Positions 37,846 through 50,300 of a stretch of DNA of 64,000 nt are shown in pieces. Every line of letters starts with the position of its first letter. The stretch's first letter is position 1. Origin of the DNA: Casuarius casuarius. Lineage: Eukaryota; Chordata; Aves; Casuariiformes; Casuariidae. The notes beneath the pieces were generated by a model. The model was not told where the DNA came from. It saw nothing but the letters and a program-made list of their open reading frames with translations, and made no database searches. A program made the translations under genes and the position numbers. The stretch is taken from positions 4,459,505 through 4,523,504 of the forward strand of contig PTFA01000024.1 of NCBI GenBank assembly GCA_003342895.1, given 5' to 3'.

Positions 37846-38210
37846 GACAGTGTTCCATGCAAGCTATCCCACCATGTCTCTAATTGCAATGAGATCATGG
37901 CCCTGCGACCGCACATAGATCTCCAATTCTTCCTGTTTATTTCCCATGCTGTGTGCATTGGTGTACAGGCATTTCAGAGAGGTAATGGAGCATGCAGGTT
38001 TCCCAGGAGGCATGCAAGAGGATCCTCCTTAGTCATGTCCCATGCGCACTTCCTCAGCTGCACGCACCCGCTGAAGGCATCCCGACCTGAGCCGCGTTTT
38101 GCTGACTATGCTATCTCTATAACTCTCCCCCTTCCCCCCATCTTTCCTAGTTTAAAGCCATCCTTACCAGGCTGGCCAACCTGTTGGCAAAGTAGCTGAA
38201 AAGCAGAGAA

Positions 38211-39905
38211 CCAGTCTCCACTGAAAGAGATTTAGTGGATATAGTTAAAACTTATCACTTAAAAAAAAGTATATATATTTAAAATTCACCATCAAAAATG
38301 CAGTATTTTGTGTTAAAAAAACAAATGGAAAGCCTTCTGTCTGCTTTCCAGCTACTTTCGCTCCTTTCTCCCAAGTAGCAATTTTTAACTCTTTTAACCT
38401 TGGGCATATAAACGTAGCTTTACTTTACTACGAAGGCCAGCCTGCGGTAAGGCTTCTCACTGTGAAGAATACTATCATGGAAGGTATTACCTTCCCGCCT
38501 GTGGTGCTTGCTGACTCATCAGATCTTTGGGGTCAAAATTTGTCTTGTCTTCAGACTGGCCCCAGTAATTAAGGACAGTAACATTACATTGACTTCAGAA
38601 TTATATCAGTGAAATCAAGATCGGAAGTAAAAACTGAAAAGGTACAACAAAACAAAGCAAGCCAAAATGAAACACATGTTCTATCCATCACTGTGATGGA
38701 TTTTTTCATTTAAAAAAAATGCCTCTAAAGAGTATTTTTAAGCATGCATGACACACACCCATTTGCTTTATTTAAACAATATAGCTCAAGATCTATGAGG
38801 ATGATATTGGGCATAACAGCTGAATCAGTTTGTTTAGAAATGTATGGACCATGAGAAGCCAGTAAGATTTCATCATTAACCATTCAAACACTGATTTACT
38901 TTTGAAAGTCAGCATTATTCTGTGGTATAAATGTTATGGAAACAAATTATAGTATCCTACTGCTTCATGAAAGTAGTTAGGCTAATTGTTACGTGTTAAG
39001 CTTTTTGTTTCAGGGCTGGGGCCAATCCATACCATTAAAATAGCTAAATCGAACAAATATTTGTTAATGATTTCACTGAAACCCTAGCCTGATATTTTAT
39101 AACTCCCAAAATCTGTTATAGTGGCTGAGTAAGGAATGGCTTTCACTTTTATTAGGAGGGGCCTAATAAAGACAACCTAAGTAAAGATCAATCAGATCCT
39201 ATAACGAAATTTGCATTTGAATGAAACTATGAACACATTATTTTTCCTAGCATTAATAAATTTCCTTTTAATGAATTACAAAACATGTTAATGCAGCAAA
39301 AAGCCTTTTTTCCATGAATCATTTCCATCTGCTTGCTTTGCAGAAACTAAAGTAAACATGCAACATTCAGCCTCACATGCATTTTTCTTTATTGTTTTAT
39401 GGTTTAGTCTATCTAGTTTTTAGTTACAGACTGAATATTCTTATTAAGCTATAGCTGCTTCATCCTGTAAAGCAGAAAATGGAAAGTAACAGAAAGCCAT
39501 CAGAAATATCCACTTTAAGATTCTCTTTCTCCTACCTAAATGCCACCTTGGCCTCCTGTTCAGCACAGACTCAAGGCTAGAAGCTAAAGGTAAAAGAAAC
39601 CCTAGCCTTTTTTATGGTCCTCTAAGGTCCTGCCCAGTGTGAGTGCTTTGAAAGCTGCTCTGACTTGTGCAGACAGCTTTGCTGGTGAAGAGGCATGGTT
39701 TGGGAGAGCTTGTTATCCTCTCTCACCGCTTTCAGGCTGGCCCACTAGTTCTTAAGAAAAGTTCCTTTTCACAAGTGCAGCTTGAATTATAATGAGTCAC
39801 AGAAGAACCTGAAAACATTTTTTCTTAATAAATAACAAACAGAAGTGTGTGTAATTGTTTGGTAAAGGTTCTAATTCATTTATAAACCTGTTACTTTGCT
39901 AGATT
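38211..39905. other. AT-rich DNA without recognised gene
   Basis: Nothing recognised on either strand. The part from 39520 to 39740 is slightly less AT-rich and could belong to the LTR remnant that follows, but no boundary could be placed. Confidence 0.55.
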
Positions 39906-40055
39906 TGTTAGGTTTGTCACTAACTGGTCACAGACTGGGTAACTGTGGGGAGTGCCTTTGCACCAGCCTTACTCGTCCCGATATAAGCTCTCCCTATTGC
40001 CAAAATAAATGCGGTTCCGCCAGCAAACTTGTTCTTTCACACGCACAATCCTGAC
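39906..40055 (+). mobile_element. Probable LTR remnant (endogenous retrovirus-like)
   Basis: A small CpG-bearing patch in AT-rich DNA has the order of signals expected at the back of an LTR. These are a TATA-like GATATAAGC at about 39979, a polyadenylation-type AATAAA at about 40004 followed by TGCGGTTCCGCC, and an end in CCTGACA at 40055, followed by TGG as at many primer sites. At least six CpG sites fall within about 90 bases, unlike the flanks. A TGTTA at 39906 could be the start, but 150 bases would be short for an LTR, so the true start may lie further left. No gag, pol or env sequence was seen, and no second LTR. It is therefore a solo or fragmentary LTR at most. Confidence 0.45.
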
Positions 40056-42614
40056 ATGGGAGAAAAAAAATGTCAGGCATCATGACATCCATCTTCCAGG
40101 AAAACTCCAAAGAACTACAGGTTAACAAACGCTTTATCTTCAAAACAGATAATTTACATATATTATTCATTGCCTGTGCCTGATGTGTGTAAAAGCTTGT
40201 CGGAGTTCAGTAATACACTGATTTATCACCATTTTATTTACTCTTTTTTCAATACACTCAAAAATATTTCAGTCCTAAAAAATTGACACATAATAAGGCA
40301 TATCATCATATAGCTACTAAACAAAACAGATATATGCCAGATCAGCAATTCATTCCCACCCTTCTGTATTTAACATCAAAGTTTCTAATCATTTAGGCCT
40401 TTATTTTTTCAAGCTCAAATTATTTTCCTTTATTAATTTCAACACAACTACCAAAACTGAAACTCATTCTGTGCAAGAAACAAGAGAAATATTTGGGACA
40501 GCATATTTTACAATGCTTAAGGATGATAATTTAAAATTAGAGATTTTCTTTGAGGAATAGTGAGCAGTAAAGGTTTTACTGTACTCATTAACTGGAAAAA
40601 TATTCCAATGTTAGCAAAAATGTATCTATGACTGTGATGATTTTTTTCTCATCAGCATTCAGGTAACTGACAGCTGGCAACCCAGATATCAAAAGAAAGG
40701 CAACTGCCCACTTTTTTCCATCATTAAACTTGGCAGAACTGGAAAAGCTTTTGAATGTGAGTGCAAATCTAGATGAACTTATTTTTCGGCCAGCTATTCC
40801 CTCACCCCCTGCCAAAGCTCACATGGAGCTCTAATAAGATTTCAGCCCTTCATGACAGATTTTAAAAATAAAGTATATATGGTCCTATGAAGTCTCCTGC
40901 TGTTTTCACTAGCACAACAGCAGAACTGTGTATTTGGACAAGCTAAGATTTAAGTTAAATATCAAAATAAGATGGCACTGAAAACAAGTCTCTGACAACT
41001 CTAGAAGAAACTTTAGCAGCATAGATCTGAGAGTAAGAAAGTTGTCAGCATAATTCTTTAGAACAGATGCTTATTTTAGTGACTTACATAGGTTTTTATC
41101 AGTGCATGGCAACACTTATTATCTCTGATGGTTACTTACAGTGTGAAAGCAACTTCTGAATTTTACATTTGCCATAGAAATAATAGTGGTTTACACTTCA
41201 CTGGGTTTCAAAGAAGCTTTGAGGTCAATCACCCTCCTTTGATGGTTTTCTGCCTCTCTTAAAACTATTAATCATCTAATTAATGGATAAAAGTAGCATG
41301 GATTAGAATTTTGTACTTTCACCCCATACTGCCAATACTTCTGATAAAGTTACGATGTTCCGCCTACACTTCTTTTTCATAAGAGAGAATTTTGACTAGC
41401 CCTAGAACAGCAGCTGCCATTTCTTATGGCAATTTTTTTAACTGTTTGCCTCAAGATACAAGTCCACCTCAAACACAGCTGGTGTCCTTAAGTGATTTTA
41501 GTACACAATACACAGTACTTGTTGCTCTTTAAGAAAACAATACAAGCTAAGTTCAATGCAGCTTTATAGAAACCAATAACCTGTAATATTTCTCTGATCC
41601 TGTTAGCCCTTTAAAATGCTAGGTTATCTGCCATACTGTAATCAGTGGTCAACATGAAATTTAACTGAAATCAACTGCCGTGTAGGTAAACCTGCAAAAC
41701 TGGTGACATGTATACAGGTACTTATGCAGTATAAAATAGCAAAGCCACATATGCATCCTTTGATCCTAATGGATGCTGATTTCTTTTAGCTAAGAACCTG
41801 CATTCAGAGGTAAATTCTTTTTCCGTTGTTTTCATGTGGGGTTATTAATTGTTTTTGTTTAATAACCCATCCCTTAAATTAATGTAGGCATAAGCTCTTC
41901 TACAAGCCCACATATATTACCAGCATTTCATTGAATTGTGACTATTACACTATCCTGTATGACATATTTGTTCCTCTCAGTATTTACTATCCTACTATAA
42001 TCTTTATTATCAAAGATTTTATATCATGATAAAGATCACCCAGAAAACATTAAACCTTTAAGTCCCCAATGAGACATAGTCCCACACAGATAATTCCCAT
42101 TAATAATATATATCCATTGGTAAACCAGTTGGCAATACATCACAGCCTTTAAATCCAGGTAAAATAGACTTTTCCCTGAATATAGTATTTGGGACCAAAT
42201 GAAAATGCCTTGAGAAATCCAAACATATCAATTAGTTGCCTTTAGAAATCAATTCTATAATCAAATCAAAGCAAAATTAATAAGCTTACATAGGCAAGAT
42301 CTACTTTCTTTAAAATCATACCTACTGGTATCGGTCAAACTTTAGCTTCAATTTTTGTCAATGAAAGCCTTAATTAAACACTTACTGATTGATGCACGTT
42401 CTATCTGTGGTTCTTGTCATCAATTTTGCTGACATCATTCCAGGATTTACCAAAAATGACATCTTCTATTTTTTTTTTCATTTCTTCAATTAAATAAAAG
42501 TTGATGCTAAAGATCAAGAAAGCTCTTCAAATGGTTCATTTAAAAAGTCTGAGTATAAGGCATCTCAGCTAGTTCCTGCCAAGTATTTGATTTTAATACC
42601 CTACAAGTGTTGAC
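40056..42614. other. AT-rich DNA without recognised gene
   Basis: No gene or repeat was recognised. Confidence 0.6.
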
Positions 42615-42900
42615 CTCTCAATCCCAGAGAATTCATGGATGATAAATTTAGAGAATTCAAGAACAAACTGGACAAGTTCATGCAAGGAAAATCTATTGAA
42701 AGTTAAGAACTACATCACTATCACATCCATTTCAAGATGATTTTAAGCTGCAAATGCTTGGCAGGTGGGCAATTACTAGGGAGAAGTATCAAATATACCT
42801 TCCTTGTTCTCACTCTACACTCTTGCTCTGTCTTTTGGCTACTGTCTGAGACAGGAAATTGGACTAGAAGAGATCTCTTTTAGTCCCAGTATGGACATCA
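42615..42900 (+). repeat. Decayed CR1-type LINE 3' end, sense
   Basis: Landmarks of the 3' end of old reptilian and avian CR1 elements are present in order: AATTTAGAGAATTCAAGAAC, AAACTGGACAAGTTCATGCA, GGAAAATCTATTGA, TACTGTCTGAGACAGGAAAT, TTGGACTAGAAGAGATCTCT and TAGTCCCAGTATGGACATC. The last two correspond to the well-known terminal words of that family. The copy is heavily mutated, so the insertion is ancient. The 5' edge is approximate. Confidence 0.82.
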
Positions 42901-45099
42901 TCGTTTAAGTGTGATGGTGCATTTTAAATAAAGAGCAGAAAACTCTGTGGAGTTTTCTTTTTCTTTATTATTTTTACAGTTTTATCACTTATAATTAGCA
43001 TCAGATATAGACTGTCTATGTTGATTCTTTTTTCTAACACTACCAAAAAGGAACTACTTGTCTTTCACTCAACTGGCTTTGCTATTTCATTAAATCACTC
43101 ATCAGCAATTAATGCATACATATATACATGTTTATATATCTTGCTTGTAATTCGTGTCTTCATCTTCCTCACTTCTGTACCTCCTTATGGTAATATTTTT
43201 ACAAATTCCTTCTCATCCTTTTTGGCCTGTTTGACTATTTGGCCACAGAATTCTGACTTTTGAGGTATCCAGTAGATATCCTGAGATTTCCCAGTTTTTA
43301 TTCCAATATTCTATTTTTATCAAAGCAAGTTACCATATTTCAATGTTTCAATTTTAAAATAAAGATTGACAAACCTGTTTAAGTAAAAGAAAGAAAGAGT
43401 ACCCTATGCACGTGCTATTTCATGTATGTTTGCATTACAATTACTGGACTCCTCATTATTATACGTGATTTTAATCTGAATGGTTCCATACTTGTAATGT
43501 ACCAATTAACCTTAAAAATCCTTTGCAACCAATACATATATTGTACTATTTCTGGAAGATATTTCTGGCAGGATTTGTAGGTTAACTGAGATGACTAATG
43601 ACCTGAATGGTGATCTTCCCGGAAGCCACTTTTCAGTTCAGTCCTAAACATTTTCTTAATATGTATCTTTGCTCCTCAATACCCAACACATTCTTTACAC
43701 ATTCTTTATTTAATGACCTTGACTAATCATTAAAAAGCCTTATGCAAATTGAGGCACCTATCCCATATTTTATGAATGCTATATTGTATTTCTGAATCAA
43801 TGCATAAGGGTTTTGCATTGATTCTTCAATATAGATCCCTACAAGACCATAAAATACATAACATGATGCATTTCCAAAAGATGCAAGGTTTCACTTTCCA
43901 AAACAACATTTCTTTGCAAACAAATCAGGGGCAGGGCCACCTGACTGGTCCACGCTTCTGATTCTGGTTCTTACATTAGAAAGAACACTTCTTTTCATAC
44001 TGCAGCTAATAGCTATTAGCACAAGAGGATGTTTTGGTTATTTCTGAATAGTTAAAAATTAAAGGTGAAGGGAACAGTGTAAATTGTTAAACTTGAATTT
44101 CTGCCATGAAAAAAATATACTTCCTCAAGTTATATTCATTTCTAGAGCAGAGACAAAATGGTTTCAACTGTAGTGACACAGAATATTCTCCATATATATT
44201 TGTCCTATCCATTTAGTATGTATTTACTTCTCAAAATCTGCACTTTACTTATCTCTCCACAGTTTCTGATCTGGGCTGTGCATTTCTACATCATTTGTGT
44301 CTATGAAGAACACTGATATTTCAGTTATGTGTATAGGCCATATAGATAGACAAACAGATGCTGTTGAAACTCATTAAAATACATAAATATAACCAGTAGT
44401 CTTCATTNAAAAAAAAAAAAAAAAGGGTACACCAAACTCAAGTTTGCACACTGTCTAATTACTGGAGGAGAAGAGTTGCCAAGGTTTATTTTAGATAGTA
44501 TGTGTGGGAAGAAGGACAGCTCATGTAGAAAAGAAAGATATGAAAGAGAGGGGGAATGAAGCTTCAACAAAGCCTAAGCAAAACAGCTATAAGGCTTTAG
44601 AAGAAGCCACATGAGTGAATTCTGGGATAGAAGTGCTGGCTGAAAAAGCAGTGTGGCTAAGAATAGGACAATTGTGTCCGGTTGTTTGATTCTTCTTCTG
44701 CTCACGAGTGGACCTCTTTTTGGCAGCTAAAAAAAACATATCACTATACAAGTCAGTCTGTCACCACATTCTGATCCCAGCTAAAATAGTATACAATACC
44801 CAAATTTTGACTAGTGACTTGGATAAATCCTTGTCAATGTATTTTCTTAAAAAAATGTCTAGAGACATTTGTCTTCTGTAATTGTTTTCAGATTGCAATA
44901 CATAAAAGGAGACTGACAAGCATATTTGTGATGGTTATCCTCTTTGCTTTCCGTGGCAACATAATCATATATGTATGAAAATGTATTTTATTTTGCTCTG
45001 TTTTAAACCCAAGTCACAAGCAGTAAACTGGTTGTTATTTTCTAACTGTAATTTACCGTCTCCTTTTCCTTTTGTTCTGCTTCAAATGAATACCTGAAC
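42901..45099. other. AT-rich DNA without recognised gene
   Basis: No gene was recognised. An ambiguous base at 44408 precedes an A16 run. Confidence 0.6.
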
Positions 45100-45365
45100 A
45101 TTTCACTAGGGGTGGCTTTTTTATTGCAATTCCCTGTTCACCTTCTCCATATATTGTATAAGTCCTATCATACCTCAATTCTGTCACCAGTCTGAAGAGA
45201 TCTAGTGTAGTTAGCCTGCTTTGTATGGAAACTGTTTCACTTTTCTCATTCTCATTGTCATCCCTATTCTAGCCTTTTCTAGTTTTATTTTGTCCTTTTT
45301 AACCAGAAATTTATGCAATAGTCAAGATGTGTATACATTATAGATATAAACAGTATTGTAATAAA
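45100..45365 (-). repeat. Decayed CR1-type LINE relic, antisense
   Basis: The + strand follows the antisense of an old CR1 RT C-terminus: CATACCTCAATTCTGTCACC, TGTATGGAAACTGTTTCACT, TAGCCTTTTCTAGTTTTATT, TGTCCTTTTTAACCAGAAAT and GCAATAGTCAAGATGTGTAT. The word order matches the family, while many substitutions mark great age. No frame is left. Confidence 0.75.
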
Positions 45366-47154
45366 GTTAATCAACTGCAGTACAAAAGGATGGCAAAGTA
45401 GATTTTTTCTACTCAAATATGTAAGACATGCTTGAAAGGAACAGACGAGTGCAGCATGAAGGAGTTATAAATTATTTTTAACATTCAGGGAAGATGTGGC
45501 TCCAAGAGAAACAGAGAAACTAAGTGAGCAGCAGTCATGTATTTTTGTTTGTTTACTTATGACTGCTGCCAGGCAAACTTAGCTGACAAACACTTGAAAT
45601 TATCCAGAGTTTCAACTAGAAATCAGGTGTGTGTAGCTGAGTGCTCATGATTAGAGCTTGTCACAATTTTCTGATTGTTTTTTTTAATCAATCAGAAAAT
45701 ACTGATTTCAAAACCAGGCCTTAAAGAAGAAAAGTATCATCCCTTGGATGGGGAATTTCTGAATCAGACTGGAGGAACAGAGGAAAGAAGAAAGGTTCTT
45801 TGCTCAATGGCTAGGACTCTCATTGGGGATGCACAGGAGTCAGATACAAAGTCCTATCTAACTGGCTTCATGTATGCTGCTCTGTAGATGTGACCCTGGG
45901 CAGAGCTCTTTCCATATTACTTGCTGGAATATCTTCAAGTCTGTAATTAGCAAAAACAGCTCATTCCCCTGACCATATTTTACAGTGTGCCCCAAGACCA
46001 TATTTACCTTTCAGGTCTGAGAAAATTCAGTCATTTCTGCAGATATCATCTATCCTAGCTGTCCTTGCAGCTATGCCATATGACTGACACTGGACAAGAC
46101 ATCTCTAGTGTCCCAATACCAGCTGCAGTGAGCAGAGACAGCAAGCTGAATTCAAGCTGTCAGTAAAAGAAATATGCACATCAGTGTCAGGTTTCACAAT
46201 CATCTCGGGCTTCTCTCTCCTTAGATAAATGTGGATGCAACAAGTCTGACCAGAGACATCCACTTCCCACTCTTGAGGTTTGTACTCTAACGATCAGTAG
46301 CTATACTGAACTCCTACTGATGTTTCAGCAACTCACCTTTGCCTTTTGCTTGGCAAGCTTCACACTCCATGGAGGACAGCGAAGATCACTGGAATGACTT
46401 CCAGACACACAAAGATTAATTTATATTAGTCTAAGTCTGATCCATCTATGGGTAAATTCTAGAAGTGCAAAGAAAAACATAATTAGGTAGACTTTCCTTT
46501 AAAAAATGAAAAAGCAAAAGGCACAAGGATAGTCATATCCTCTTTTAAAAAGCCAGACACTGTTTCTGAATAGCTCTAGTCATTCTGTGAAATGTATCAT
46601 TTTCTTATGTGGAATGAAATGTCAATTTTCTGAAGATATGGCTGTCATGAATCCACCGGACTGACACTTCTAACCCGATTTATGTCAGTTACAGTAGCAA
46701 GACTGAAAGCCTGTATTATTTGTAATCAAGCAGAATACTATTTGTTTTAGAAAGACGTTTTGAGCTGCACACTAGTAATGAAGATAGCAACGAACACAAG
46801 TCACCTGCTGGCACACTGGCAGTACTGCTCTTCCTTTGCTTAGCAGCACGTTTCCATCATTAAAAGGTTATGTCCCAGTGGGACACCTGAATGAAGGCCC
46901 AGTATTTGAAGAAGCATAGACCGTTATCGTATAATCGCCAGCAAAAACAAAAACCTAAGAAGGCCAAGACATTTTGCAAGGCATTTTGTTTCTTAAACAA
47001 AACAAAACAAAAAAAACCTAAGTTCACAGTGTTTTGAGGCATTTCATCGCTCATTTGATCTATCACCTGTAGCTCTGACCTTTACTTGTTTTGATACCTC
47101 GGAGCCTCTGCTCTGGCAGTCACACCCTGTTGACAAGCATTATCAGTTCCTTAC
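45366..47154. other. AT-rich DNA without recognised gene
   Basis: It contains a perfect 12-bp inverted repeat at 45666-45700. A 70-codon open frame starts within that hairpin and has no known domain. The interval 45880-46400 is less AT-rich but unassigned. Confidence 0.55.
45666..45700. repeat. Perfect 12-bp inverted repeat (hairpin)
   Basis: ATTTTCTGATTG (45666-45677) and its exact reverse complement CAATCAGAAAAT (45689-45700) are separated by 11 bases, mostly T. It could be a cruciform, the remnant of a small palindromic element or chance. Confidence 0.8.
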
Positions 47155-47300
47155 CTAATGCTGGTGGAAAGCCCTGGAAGTCAAGGGAGATTTTATAACT
47201 TCAGTTGGCTTTCGGATGTGGATCATAATGAAGTAAAGGCACTAAACACTCTTTAAAGATTTAGGTGCCTAGTTTGCCTTCAGCATAAGATCCCTCTGTG
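47155..47300. repeat. Possible decayed amniote interspersed repeat
   Basis: CCTGGAAGTCAAGGGAGATT, followed by AACTTCAGTTGGCTTTCGGA and later GATTTAGGTGCCTAG, resembles a family of old reptile and bird repeats built around inverted GAAGTCAATGGGAG words. The match is short and from memory, so the family is not named. Confidence 0.4.
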
Positions 47301-50300
47301 CTCAATTACTTATATTTCCAAAAGACTAATTCTATATTTTAGGCTCAGTAAAGATTAGATGCTTGCAAGGTTAGGATGGATCATTATGAATATAGTGACG
47401 AATAGGAAGTGGCTCAAAAGTCATCTTGAATTTGTTTGAAACGTACTCCGAGAAATTCCCAGCCGCCAGCTGAACATCACAATCTACTGTAAAAAGTAAA
47501 TTTAGAAGAATATGCATAGTACTGCCATTCTTAATCACATTAGTGAGCTATCCTGCTATTGTATGTGGTTTACAAAAGACACAACTAAATCATCGCACAG
47601 CATTCAGAAGGCTTTTGAAGTACCTCTTCAAGAAAGACAAATAACTGTAACAGGGTTATAAAAACACATATATCTGTTTAAATTTCTCCGAATGATTTTA
47701 CATTTCAAGCACTAATTTGGTGCTTCAGGACACTAACATTTTCAATGATAAAAATGTTGGCTTATGCAAATTGTAGATATCTAGACAAATGGAACTGGAT
47801 TTGTGAACTGCATCTCCTGTTCATTGAATCTTTAGTTTTTAATTTAATCCATTAGTTTGTACTCAAGAGGTTTCAATGGGAAACCACTACACTTCTTTTC
47901 ATAATAAGCATACCAAAAATTGTTTTTAATAATGGGTATGATGTAATCAATCAATAGTGTGTGCCTATATACACAGCACACCACGTACACATATATGTTT
48001 CAGATATGGTATACTAATGCTTAAAAGCTTGTAAGAGTCTCTGCCGACTAATGATTGCATAAATAATTGCTATTTTTAAAAGTCTCTCATCACATTCTAA
48101 TTGCATATACCTCAGAAAAAGCCATTACTGAACTTCTTTGAAGATGCACTTATCTCTCAAACCAGCTGTCTTTCATTTTTTACAAAACCTCATCTGTAGG
48201 CTCCTCAAAACATTGGTGAAAAAGGTGAATTGGTCAAACTTTTATTTACATGAATAGTACTAAAATTAAAGAATTGTTTTTATAACATTCCTTTCTTGCA
48301 TCTCTTATCTCACAAGTATTTTGTGGATATTCAGATGAGTTTTTCTGAACTAAATTATATTTTTGTAAGCATCAGGAATTAACGTCTTCATCTGAGACAC
48401 TTAATACCAAATTAGAAAGAAAATATAGTCTGCAGTCTTGCATAATGAAAAATGTTAAAATACTCATCAGCTGACCTATTTATTACCAGACTTCAAGTCT
48501 TTTTTATTGTAGTTGTGTTAGCTTAACTTTAAGTGCTGTAAGAACAAGGATATTGAAAATTAGGTCACATTCTTCATTTTTATCTAATGTTATCGTAGAT
48601 TGGGCAATGATGGCTCAAGCACTGCATCCTCCTTTACCTGCAAATGGTGATCTTTGAAACTAGTGTAACGCAATTAATGTGATTTTAGATGTAGCTCATG
48701 TATTGCTAATATAAACTGTCTTTCAGAATTTTCTATTGAAGTGCACTTTTATTTATGTTAACTATATTCAATATATCCGTTTATCTGTCTAAATGCATTA
48801 GATGTTAGGCATATTAAATATTTTATTTACCTCTAAAAGTACATAATTTTCCATATATTGGAATAAATACTGTTCACTACTACTGTTCTCACGCAAGTGT
48901 CATGACAAAGGGCAATATAATCTATTACATTACCTAGTCTTACTAAGACAGAAGTAACATTGGAAAGCTAGACTGAAACTGTCTCCACCCACTTTGTGTT
49001 GCTTACCCCACAAATACCATTCCCTTTATAGAAAGTTTATATACAGTGGAACCAGCATCAATCAGTTCTTTCTTGTTCAAGTATCCCTATGGTTCAGAAA
49101 CTGGCCTTTATTTTATAATTCTTCTTACTTAAAGTGAACTAGAATCCCATTTGTACTCTTCAAGGCCTTAATTCCAAGTCACTGGCTGTTTTTCCATCAG
49201 CCTTGAATTGATGTCAGCTGTCTCAGTTCTGTTACACTACAAGAGAATATCACAAAAATAGTAAGTCTTCTTTACACTATCCAAACTGGAAAAGCAAGGA
49301 AATACCAATATAAAAAAATCAACAGTTTAACTAAAGTGCTGGTTCTGTTCACCTAGTTCTAAAGTGCTGCAAACTATTTTTTAAAATTAACTTCTGTTGC
49401 AACTTCAACTTTTGGAAAAGAAAACATAATTTTATGACTAAAGTAAGTCAAAATAATGCAGATACAAAACAACATATACCAATATATAGACTTGGAAGAA
49501 GCTCCTTTGGGGGGTAATTTAATATACATGCTAAAGTCCCGATTTGATTACTGGTAATTACATTTTGTGTACAGAAATATTATATTTGCTTGTTTGCTAT
49601 CATTAGTACTTTGCAATTATACTTTTTTTTTACTCCTATTTATCTGGTCGGTGTGTATTTGTGACTACAGAACAACTATTGGGTTGCATGAAAGTTTCAG
49701 GTTTTGAAATAGAAAACCCTTATTTTCAGATGTTTTCAGAGAAAAGAAGATTCTTAGAGTGGAAGGCTGACTGTACAACCCACTTGTCATGTGCAAAAAT
49801 TTTGGGTACAGCATTTTCTACAGATTTACAAAGAAAGCACGTAATTATCAGAAATTCAGGGTACAGAGAAAATTCCTGACACATCCTTCTGACTCCAACA
49901 ATATACAATTAACTCTAACTTACCCAAGACTGCATCATGGCTATCATGGCTTTTGGGAGGTCAGGTCAAAAATAACGGGGGGGGGGGGNGACAAACTAAA
50001 AAGAAATTCTTCCCAATTTTCTCTAGCTTTTCTTAGGACCTTGACATTTCAAAATGTATTTTATCAAAATTATTAGTATTGAAAATAAGTCAATGATATT
50101 TCCTGAGCACCACAGTTGGAGTGCTTTTGGCTGTCCTCATATTAGTTGTTGGTCTTACATCTTATAGAGAGAATTAGGTTCTTCAGAGACAAATCCCTGA
50201 AAACCATGTGCTGGTAGAGTCACTAAGTTATCTGGTATTCAACAATGGAAAGAGGTTGCATATTATATGGCACCTCCCTCCTGGTTTTTACTCTGAGTAG

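Larger units (their letters stand above)
36859..38210 (-). mobile_element. CR1 LINE retrotransposon, copy 3 (internally deleted)
   Basis: A CR1 on the minus strand, its 3' end at 36859 (CAGAATCAGAGAATGGTTGA is the reverse of the family tail). Reading on the minus strand from about 38210, it begins with the sequence just before ORF2 and the first part of the endonuclease. It then jumps at about 37676-37710 to the thumb of the RT and runs to the 3' end. The rest of the endonuclease, the linker and the whole catalytic palm are gone, roughly 1.5 kb by family expectation. Unlike copies 1 and 2 it therefore still has its 5' portion. It shares the KKKGGLEHL variant with copy 1 and the premature TAG after LITV with copy 2. 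The upstream boundary is uncertain by about 30 bases. Confidence 0.95.

Noticed and set aside
45675..45887. 70-codon frame with ILISKPGL, also seen at about 30145, suggestive of a KRAB-like word
   Set aside because: No KRAB box context, no zinc fingers and unrelated flanks at both places; taken as coincidence.
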